From assembly GCA_036524115.1 (NCBI GenBank), contig DATDCY010000141.1:1-18657 (forward strand): 18,657 nucleotides of DNA. Reading direction: 5' to 3'. Below, in pieces: positions 12,767 to 18,657 of this stretch (position 1 is its first letter; each line of letters starts with the position of its first letter). The DNA is from a bacterium (GTDB lineage: Bacteria > JAUVQV01 > DATDCY01). The translations under genes were made by a program, and so were the position numbers. The notes under the pieces are model-generated. The model saw only the letters and a program-made list of their open reading frames with translations, was not told the DNA's origin and ran no database searches.

Positions 12767-14286
12767 GAGGGCGGTGCCGGCGCCATCGGCGGCGCTGGCG
12801 GCGGCTCGGGAGCCGGGAGTTCCCAGCGCAGCCGCGGGTCGGACTCGAGCGCCTGCGCCTTCTCGGCGAGCCCCTCCTCCCGGTAGAACGCCGCGGCGCG
12901 CACGATCGCGTCGCCGACCTCCTTGCGCGTGACGATCATGCTGCGAAGCTGCCCCAACGCCGCGACGGCGCCGTCGAAGGAGCGCCGGGCGGCGGCACGG
13001 TCCCCGAGGGCCGCCTGCATCGCGCCGACCACGAAGCCTGCGGGGGAAGCCCCCTGCCGCGAGACGACCTTCCCGAGCGCGTCCAGGGCCTCGGCGGTGC
13101 GGCCAGCGCCCCACAGCGCGATCCCGACGTCGTACTGCCGGTACGTCATTCCCGGTCGCAGCCGCTCCGCGGAATCGAGGAAGCGTCCGCCCGTTTCAAA
13201 ATCCCCCTTGCGACAGAACTGGAGGCCGAGTTCGCGCAGGCCGACGCAGTACCCCGGGTCGACGCTGCACGCCTGCTCCGCGTAGGACAGCGCCGCCGAG
13301 CCGCCACCGTGGTCCGCCGACGCCAGCGCCGCGAAGAGCAGCAGCGCGGAGTTGTGCGGGTCTTTCTCCAGGAGCGACAGGCCGAAGTCGAGCAGCTCGG
13401 CCTCGCCGGCGGCCCCCTCAAGCCTGAGCAGGGAGAGCCGCTGCAGGACGTTCCAGCGCTCCGGCGGCTCGTCGCGCACGACGAGAGCCGGGTCGCCAAG
13501 GGCCTCCATGACGACTTCGCCGAGCCAGCGCAGCTCCACGGGCCAGTCCCCCTGCTCCATCGCCGACACCAGCACCGCGTCCTTGACCTCGTAGCGAGTC
13601 TCCCGCAACGCCGTGAACAGCCTCCTGATGGCTGCCAGTTCCGTGTGCCCGTGGACCCGGGCCGAGGACGAGAAGTACTCCGCGCCCACGCTGAGGACCA
13701 CGGGGGCCGCAGCCCGGGGAAACCGATCGACCGAACAGATCGCGGCCTGCAGCTCGCCGACCAGGCCCCGAAAGCACCCGTCGGCAGGGCGGAAGCTGGC
13801 GATCTCGCCGGCGGACAGACCTACGGTGCCCAGGAAACCCTTGAGGTCCTCGCCGACATCGTCTCCGTCGGGGACGGGGAACGGGACGATCCAGGTCATT
13901 TCCCGGACCACGCCGAGCACCGACGCCGCCCTGAGCCAGTTCCATTCGTGGAAGACGCCCGCGACCCCGCTGTGTCCCGCCCTGAAGAGACCTTCGACGT
14001 CGCCCCGCACCTGCAGGGCCTTCAACGCCGTGACGTTCTCCGGGCTGATGTCGTGGAGACCCGCGCTCGCGTCGATCAGGAGCAGCACCGCCCCCGTCAC
14101 CCCTTGCGCGACCCAGTGTGGGAGCACATCGGCCGGACTTTCCACGACGATGCCGCGCGGCAGCGGATCGACGGCGAGCACAGGCAGTGACGGCGGCGCA
14201 GCGGCGGCCGTCCCACCCGCCGCCCGCCCGGCCGCGAACAGGGCCAGCAGCAGGGCCAGCGCCGCGGGGACGGGACGCGGCCTCAC
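12757..14286 (-). CDS. Exported TPR protein with UPF0489-like N-terminal region
   Basis: A 509-residue protein with a signal peptide (MRPRPV, Ala/Leu core to about residue 24) and a proline-rich C-terminal tail. Residues 45-140 resemble the UPF0489 pattern: 'IVVESPADVLPHW', then 'AVLLLIDASAGL' where the family has a D-x-H-x-D-type motif, then 'HEWNWLRAASVLGVVREMTW'. The metal-type His and Asp positions are not kept, so activity is doubtful; this assignment is tentative. Residues of about 290-450 contain TPR-like helical repeats ('ALSYAEQACSVDPGYCVGLREL', 'GIALWGAGRTAEALDALGKVV' and 'GAMQAALGDRAAARRSFDGA'). The start is GTG at 14286, overlapping the upstream stop as GTGA, with GGAGGAGGG just upstream. 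It is the third gene of the nine-gene run. Confidence 0.75.
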   Translation of the reverse strand: MRPRPVPAALALLLALFAAGRAAGGTAAAAPPSLPVLAVDPLPRGIVVESPADVLPHWVAQGVTGAVLLLIDASAGLHDISPENVTALKALQVRGDVEGLFRAGHSGVAGVFHEWNWLRAASVLGVVREMTWIVPFPVPDGDDVGEDLKGFLGTVGLSAGEIASFRPADGCFRGLVGELQAAICSVDRFPRAAAPVVLSVGAEYFSSSARVHGHTELAAIRRLFTALRETRYEVKDAVLVSAMEQGDWPVELRWLGEVVMEALGDPALVVRDEPPERWNVLQRLSLLRLEGAAGEAELLDFGLSLLEKDPHNSALLLFAALASADHGGGSAALSYAEQACSVDPGYCVGLRELGLQFCRKGDFETGGRFLDSAERLRPGMTYRQYDVGIALWGAGRTAEALDALGKVVSRQGASPAGFVVGAMQAALGDRAAARRSFDGAVAALGQLRSMIVTRKEVGDAIVRAAAFYREEGLAEKAQALESDPRLRWELPAPEPPPAPPMAPAPPSAP

Positions 14287-15356
14287 GCCCCGCCCTCCTC
14301 CGTCTCGGCCGCCGGCCGCGGCGCGACGATCCGGAAGGTCTGCGTGTCGCGCACCACGTGGTGGTTCACCGAGGTCCCGTCGAACACGGCGACGCCGAGC
14401 CGCTCGACGTCACCCGGCTCGAACCGCTGTCGCCCCGGCCCTGCCGCGCGCGGCCTCGAAAAGACCACGCGCCAGCCCTTCCCGCGACGCTCCGCGCGCG
14501 CAGCCAGCAGGCTCCCCGCGCCGGCGGGCGCCCAGCGGTGGGCCGGCGCCGAAGCGGTCACCGCGGCGACCGACCCGCCGGCGCCATCCGTGAGAGGGCC
14601 GTCCTGGCTCCCGAACGTGCCGGCGCGGCGGGCCTCCGGGCCCAGGCTGCCGTCGCGCGCCACGCGCGAGTTCACGCTGGCATACGGCTCCCCGGCGGGC
14701 GTCGTGAAGCCCGAGCGCCCGATGATCAGGTCGCGACCGCCGAGCGACGGCTTCCAGACCCAGGCCTCCTCGCGCGCGCCCTCCTCGGCCAGGAACATCG
14801 AGCGCACGTCCACGAGCGACCCGCTGCGGACGGCGAAGTCGCTCTGGTGACAGGCCTCCTGACAGGCGAAGCGACCGGCGGCGGGCCCGCTCCAGAGCAG
14901 GGCGAGCCCGTCCTCGTCGTCCGCGGCGATCTCCCAGCCCGCGCCCGTACGCCGCCACGCGCGGGGCGTGCGGTCCTCGGTCGGGTCGCTCCAGCGCACG
15001 TCGACGTAGAGGTCGGTGTCCGTGTAGAAGGCCCGGATCTCCACGGGCGTGGGGTGCGTCACCGGCGGGCCGTGGTGACAGGAGGCCGCCGCGCCGTGCA
15101 CGGCGTCGGTGTCGAGGTCGAGCCCGGCGAGGACCGGCGGCTTCCCGTGGACGCTGCCGCCGCCCGCCTTCACCAGCCGCGGCACCGCGAAGTCCCAGTC
15201 GGCGTCACGCGGCGGCGCGGCCAGCCGGACCGCGTACACCGCGTCGACGTCGAGCCGCGCGCAGGCCCCCGTCGCGAGCACGAGCGCGCACGCTGCCCAC
15301 CCCAGCGCCGCGACGAGGCCCATCCGGTCGCCGCCACGGGCGTCAACCCTGCCCAA
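14283..15356 (-). CDS. Ethylbenzene-dehydrogenase-type heme-binding lipoprotein or exported protein
   Basis: A protein of up to 357 residues with a hydrophobic export segment ending L-A-T-G-A-C (possible lipobox). It then has a heme-binding domain like the gamma subunit of ethylbenzene dehydrogenase/DMSO-reductase-family enzymes (EB_dh). The match rests on 'VEIRAFYTDTDLYVDVRWSD', the acidic 'DEDGLALLW', and 'VERLGVAVFDGTSVNHHVV' followed by a C-terminal strand. Residues 165-170 are C-Q-E-A-C-H, a C-x3-C-H motif that could attach a c-type heme, and 'SCHHG' occurs near 92-96. It probably accepts or donates electrons for the NapH-NapG-like fusion encoded just upstream. The longest start is TTG at 15356, overlapping that gene by 14 bases and giving a basic n-region. 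ATG at 15323 is the alternative. Its stop overlaps the TPR gene start. Confidence 0.75.
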   Translation of the reverse strand: MGRVDARGGDRMGLVAALGWAACALVLATGACARLDVDAVYAVRLAAPPRDADWDFAVPRLVKAGGGSVHGKPPVLAGLDLDTDAVHGAAASCHHGPPVTHPTPVEIRAFYTDTDLYVDVRWSDPTEDRTPRAWRRTGAGWEIAADDEDGLALLWSGPAAGRFACQEACHQSDFAVRSGSLVDVRSMFLAEEGAREEAWVWKPSLGGRDLIIGRSGFTTPAGEPYASVNSRVARDGSLGPEARRAGTFGSQDGPLTDGAGGSVAAVTASAPAHRWAPAGAGSLLAARAERRGKGWRVVFSRPRAAGPGRQRFEPGDVERLGVAVFDGTSVNHHVVRDTQTFRIVAPRPAAETEEGGA

Positions 15357-16896
15357 AGTCCTGCCCCCGCGTCTCGCCGTTCGGGTACACGGCGACCGCC
15401 TTCCTCCCCTGCAGCGGGCACTTCTGCTGGCAGATCCCGCAGCCGATGCAGCGCTCCTGCACGACCCGCGGGAGCTTGAGCCGCACCGGCTTTCCGTCCG
15501 GGCCGGTCGCGTCGGTCTCGTCGAAGACGATCGCCTTCTCGCCGGTCGGGCAGTGCTCCTCGCACACGAGGCAGTTGCGGTGCAGGGCCCAGGGGAGACA
15601 GCGCCCCTTGTCGAACGCCGCCGTGCCGATGACCGTGCGCTGCTTTTCGGGCAGCGGGAGCCGGCGGATCGCCTCCGAGGGGCAGACCTGCCCGCAGAGG
15701 TTGCAGTTGTACTCGCAGTACCCGACGTCGTAGTCCATCACGGGCGTGAACAGCCCCTCCCAGCCGGCCTCGTGGAGCGCCGGGTGGATCGCGTTGCGCA
15801 TGCAGACCTTCATGCACGCGCCGCAGCGCAGGCAGCGGTTGAGGAAGTCGGCCTCCGCGCGCGCGCCCGGCGGCCGCAGGCGGGCGTCGGGGACCGCGAC
15901 GCGCGCCGGGTGGACCCGCGTCAGCGGGACGAGCGCAACGCCCGCCGCGGCCGCCCCGAGGAGACGGCGGCGGTCGACGTCCAGCGGCGCCTCGTCGCGC
16001 CCGCCGGCGAACGCGAAGCCGATCGCCTCCTGGGGGCAGACGCGCGGGCAGCGCATGCAGGCCGTGCACTCGGCCTGGGAGCGCCGGTGCGTGCCCTCCT
16101 CGATGAGCCCGACCGGGCAGGTCCCCCAGCACGAGCCGCAGTCGGTGCACTCGTCGGATACCCGGCGCGCGAGCCGCCGGCCCCGCGCGCACAGGGACAG
16201 CATCCCGCCCAGCGGGCAGAGGTTGCGGCACCAGAACCGCGGCTGCCAGCGCTCCAGCGCCAGGACGGACAGGAGCAGGCCGAGCGAGAGCCACGCCCAG
16301 CGGAAGTGCTGCTGCTCGTAGGTGAGCACCCACCCCTTGAGCACGTTGAAGACCGGCTCCGACACCGGCCGCAGCGCCGGCAGCCCGAAGTAGACGCCGT
16401 TGAAGACCGCGTTGACCGCCGCGTTGGCCGCCGGGATCACGCCGACCGAGAAGCCCCGCGCGAGCAGGCTGAAGGGGTCGAGGAGCCAGGCCGCCTGCCA
16501 GTTGGCGACGGCTGCGGCGAGGATCGCGGCGAGGAGGTAGTACTTCACGCGCCGGCCCTGCCACGCCAGCGGGCGCGGCGGCGCCGGCACTTTCGCGAGC
16601 AGCCGCCGCGTCACGTCGAGCAGGGAACCGAGGGGGCAGAACCAGCCGCAGAACACCCGGCCGAGGACCAGCGTGACAGCGACGACGAGGAGGGCCGGCC
16701 AGAAGTGGGCGATCGGCTCGCGCAGCCCGAGCAGCGTCGCCAGCCCGAGCAGCGGATCGAGCTGGAAGAACGTGTTGACCGGGTACTGGATGACGTCGTT
16801 GCCGCGGTACTCCGTGCGCAGCAGCAGGAAGACGAAGAGGAAGAGGAACAGCAGCTGGGAGGTGCGCCTGACGAACAGCCAGCGAGCGGAACTCAT
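15343..16896 (-). CDS. NapH-NapG-like fused membrane polyferredoxin
   Basis: A 517-residue protein. The N-terminal half is NapH-like: transmembrane helices, membrane-edge motifs 'CGWFCPLGS' (83-91) and 'CRNLCPLGG' (223-231), then two ferredoxin motifs C-x2-C-x2-C-x3-C-P at 250-261 and 277-288. A Tat-like segment D-R-R-R-L-L-G plus hydrophobic core (308-324) follows. After it comes a NapG/MauM-like part with cysteine clusters at 355-365, 394-405, 433-449 and 483-493, so up to six 4Fe-4S clusters in all. NapG and NapH are normally separate proteins that pass electrons from quinol to periplasmic acceptors; here both appear in one chain. It is the first gene of the nine-gene run, and its stop region overlaps the heme-protein gene. 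No ribosome binding site is visible before the ATG, so it may be leaderless. Confidence 0.87.
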   Translation of the reverse strand: MSSARWLFVRRTSQLLFLFLFVFLLLRTEYRGNDVIQYPVNTFFQLDPLLGLATLLGLREPIAHFWPALLVVAVTLVLGRVFCGWFCPLGSLLDVTRRLLAKVPAPPRPLAWQGRRVKYYLLAAILAAAVANWQAAWLLDPFSLLARGFSVGVIPAANAAVNAVFNGVYFGLPALRPVSEPVFNVLKGWVLTYEQQHFRWAWLSLGLLLSVLALERWQPRFWCRNLCPLGGMLSLCARGRRLARRVSDECTDCGSCWGTCPVGLIEEGTHRRSQAECTACMRCPRVCPQEAIGFAFAGGRDEAPLDVDRRRLLGAAAAGVALVPLTRVHPARVAVPDARLRPPGARAEADFLNRCLRCGACMKVCMRNAIHPALHEAGWEGLFTPVMDYDVGYCEYNCNLCGQVCPSEAIRRLPLPEKQRTVIGTAAFDKGRCLPWALHRNCLVCEEHCPTGEKAIVFDETDATGPDGKPVRLKLPRVVQERCIGCGICQQKCPLQGRKAVAVYPNGETRGQDFGQG

Positions 16897-16907
16897 AGCC
16901 GATTCAG

Positions 16908-16936
16908 TCTATCCCAATGGTTACACACCTGTCCAA
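16908..16936 (-). promoter_or_regulatory. Predicted promoter of the nine-gene operon
   Basis: On the minus strand TTGGAC (16936-16931) and GATAGA (16913-16908) are separated by exactly 17 bases and lie 11 bases before the ATG at 16896. The -10 match is poor (three of six), but the spacing and the position in the only sizeable gap upstream of the operon are right. The predicted leader is under ten bases. Confidence 0.4.
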
Positions 16937-16947
16937 GGGCTTAGACA
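16930..16947. promoter_or_regulatory. Operator-like dyad overlapping the -35 element
   Basis: TGTCCAAG-GG-CTTAGACA is an 8-2-8 inverted repeat with seven of eight pairs matched. It covers the predicted -35 hexamer of the operon promoter, where a bound repressor would block transcription. I do not recognise the regulator family. Confidence 0.4.
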
Positions 16948-16969
16948 CCGCCGCGGGTGGGAGGTTTCA

Positions 16970-16983
16970 GCGCCGCCCGGCGC
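16970..16983 (-). terminator. Weak hairpin downstream of the TMTC-like gene
   Basis: GCGCC-N4-GGCGC forms a 5-bp stem (plus a possible G-U pair) 15 bases after the TAG of the TMTC-like gene. No T-run follows on the minus strand, so it is only a candidate. Confidence 0.2.
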
Positions 16984-16998
16984 CGCGCCTCCGTGTCC

Positions 16999-18657
16999 CT
17001 ACGGCCCCCCGGCCGCGGCGGCGCGCAGCCGTTCCAGTCCCTCGCGCGCGTGCGTCAGCGCCGGGTTCAGCTCCAGGGCCCGCCGGTAGCTCTCCGCCGC
17101 CTCGGCAGAGCGGCCCTGGGCCGCGAGGTTGTCGCCGAGGTTCGCGTGGATCTCGCCGATGCGGGGGCTCAGCCGCGCCGCTGCCCGCAGGTGCGCGTCC
17201 GCCTCCTCGAACCTCCCGAGCGCGGTGAGCAGCACCCCCAGGTTGTTCCGGGCTATCACGTAGCCGGGGTCGATCCGGATCGCCTCCTCGTAGGCCTCCA
17301 CGGCCTCCTCGCGGCGCCCCTGGCCGCTGAGAGCCCGGGCCAGCCGGGTGTACGTCCCCGGGGCCTTCGGCGTGACCCCGACCTCCAGCCGGACGTAGCG
17401 CTCCGCGGTGACGAAGTCCCCGCGGCTGAGCGCGAGGTCCCCGAGGCTCCGGTAGGCGACGTAATTGCCCGAGGTCACCGCGGCCGCGTGCGAGAACACC
17501 GTGTCCTGGTCGCGCCACCAGCCGACCTGGCGGACGGCTGCCGCCCCGAGGAGGGCGACGACGGCCGCTCCCGCGGCGACGAGGTGCCTCCCGAGCGCCG
17601 GCCGGGTCGCGGCGGCCCGCCGGCACGACCAGCCCACCATGATGAAGACGCCGATGAGCGGCAGGTAGGTGTAGCGGTCCGCGCGCGCCTGCTCGCCGAC
17701 CTGCAGGAAGCCGATCACGGGAAGCAGGGTGATCAGGTACCAGAGCCAGCCCGTGATCAGCTGGGGCGCGCGGCGGTGCGCCAGACCAAGCAGGGTCGTC
17801 ACGGCTGCCAGGGCCAGGGCGGCCAGCACCGCGTTGCGCAGGTCCAGGGCGTGCGCCGGGTGCGGGTAGAAGACCGTGAGCCCCGCGGGCCAGAGCGTCT
17901 CGCGCAGGTAGACCACGTAGGACTGCACGGCGTTCATCACGCGCATGCTCAGCATGGCGTTCCGGAAGGCCTCGGGGACGTCGCCCAGCGACTCGAGGGC
18001 CCCGGCGCTGCGCTGCGCCTGGATGGTGACGAAGCCCGTGACCGCGGACAGCGCCAGCAGCGGCGCCTTCTCGATGAAGACGGCGCGGGAGCCTGCGGCC
18101 AGCGGCCGGCGAAGCCTGCCGAATGGCCAGAAGTCGAGCAGCAGGAGCGCCAGCGGCAGGGTCACGGCCATCGGCTTGGACATGAGGGCCAGCACGGAGA
18201 ACGCGGTCACCGCCGCGAATCGCCGCCCCAGCGGACGCCGCACGTACGCGCCGTAGGCCGCCAGGGCGAGCATCCAGAAGAAGCCCGCCAGGACGTCCTT
18301 GCGCTCCGAGACCCACGACACGGACTCGACGTGCAGCGGGTGGAGCGCGAAGAGACCGGCCACGAAGAGGCTCGCCCGGAGCGCTCCGGTCGCACCCGAG
18401 AGGAACCAGAAGAGGCACGCGCCCGAGGCGGCGTGGAGCAGCGCGCTCGTCGCGTGGTGCCCGCCGGCGCTCCTCCCGAAGAGCTGCACGTCGAGCATGT
18501 GCGACCACCACGTGAGCGGGTGCCAGCTTCCCCCGTCGGTTGCCGTGAGCGACCAGCGCAGGCCCTCGCCGCTGATGCCGCCGAGCACGTGCTTGTTTTC
18601 GGTCACGTAGACCGGGTCGTCGTACAGGATGAACTCGTGGCCCGCCACGGGCAGGAA
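16999..18657 (-). CDS. TMTC-like polytopic membrane protein with C-terminal TPRs (5' end outside window)
   Basis: At least 552 residues; the frame stays open to the window edge ('FLPVAGHEF'), so the GTG at 18648 is internal and the first part is missing. The N-terminal two thirds is a multi-helix membrane region with signatures of the bacterial TMTC/GT-C-like family: 'ILYDDPVYVTEN' with an Asp-Asp pair, 'WHPLTWWSHMLD', 'FALHPLHVESVSWVSERKDV' and 'LMSKPMAVTLPLALLLLDFW'. The last 190 residues are four to five TPRs ending in 'AAESYRRALELNPALTHARE'. Human TMTC proteins are O-mannosyltransferases; by analogy this could be a protein glycosyltransferase with its TPRs outside the cytoplasm, but bacterial members are poorly characterised. 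The gene points the same way as the operon starting at 16896, with a 102-base gap that contains a separate promoter-like sequence. Confidence 0.82.
   Translation of the reverse strand, partial: FLPVAGHEFILYDDPVYVTENKHVLGGISGEGLRWSLTATDGGSWHPLTWWSHMLDVQLFGRSAGGHHATSALLHAASGACLFWFLSGATGALRASLFVAGLFALHPLHVESVSWVSERKDVLAGFFWMLALAAYGAYVRRPLGRRFAAVTAFSVLALMSKPMAVTLPLALLLLDFWPFGRLRRPLAAGSRAVFIEKAPLLALSAVTGFVTIQAQRSAGALESLGDVPEAFRNAMLSMRVMNAVQSYVVYLRETLWPAGLTVFYPHPAHALDLRNAVLAALALAAVTTLLGLAHRRAPQLITGWLWYLITLLPVIGFLQVGEQARADRYTYLPLIGVFIMVGWSCRRAAATRPALGRHLVAAGAAVVALLGAAAVRQVGWWRDQDTVFSHAAAVTSGNYVAYRSLGDLALSRGDFVTAERYVRLEVGVTPKAPGTYTRLARALSGQGRREEAVEAYEEAIRIDPGYVIARNNLGVLLTALGRFEEADAHLRAAARLSPRIGEIHANLGDNLAAQGRSAEAAESYRRALELNPALTHAREGLERLRAAAAGGP

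Noticed and set aside
15109-16944. 611-codon plus-strand open frame opposite the NapH-NapG fusion
   Set aside because: Antisense shadow: the minus strand here encodes clear cysteine-cluster motifs, while the plus-strand product has no recognisable pattern.

Overview
The window is very GC-rich bacterial chromosome (well above 65% G+C by eye) with coding density near 97%. No stretch of more than about 300 bases lacks a gene, and I see no tRNA, rRNA, CRISPR array or insertion sequence. Most products carry Sec, Tat or lipoprotein export signals, or are membrane iron-sulfur proteins, so this is a cell-envelope locus. Secreted FG-GAP/UnbV and PQQ-like propellers, TMTC-like TPR membrane proteins, NapH/NosR-like electron-transfer proteins and an ethylbenzene-dehydrogenase-type heme domain together suggest a Gram-negative respiratory bacterium, perhaps a deltaproteobacterial-type or related environmental lineage. 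That placement is inference.

Layout. (1) 1-719, plus strand: C-terminal TPR part of a TMTC-like protein, apparently frameshifted near base 50. (2) 747-3580, minus strand: a three-gene unit of Tat-exported NrtA/SsuA-like binding protein, DUF302 protein and an eight-bladed PQQ-like propeller. The propeller gene is broken by one in-frame TGA. (3) 3685-5732, plus strand: a secreted three-module beta-sandwich protein whose stop overlaps the start of a BtuF-like lipoprotein. A perfect hairpin at 5745-5767 separates this pair from the convergent operon. (4) 16896 down to 5767, minus strand: a tightly packed nine-gene run. In transcription order it holds a NapH-NapG-like fusion, a heme-binding lipoprotein, a TPR protein, a two-module lipoprotein, a HEAT-repeat lipoprotein, a second membrane ferredoxin-type protein, two three-module secreted proteins and an FG-GAP/UnbV propeller. 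(5) 16999-18657, minus strand: a second TMTC-like protein that runs off the window.

The most interesting feature is region 4 together with region 3. Two quinone-linked-looking membrane Fe-S proteins and a predicted heme lipoprotein are co-transcribed with scaffold repeats (HEAT, TPR) and members of one paralogous family of secreted carboxypeptidase-regulatory-like modules: four proteins and eleven modules across the window. No catalytic reductase or transporter permease is present. A reasonable hypothesis is an envelope electron-transfer or metal/heme-handling system whose outer part is built from these modules. The flanking TMTC-like proteins could be glycosyltransferases acting on them. Both ideas are inference from context.
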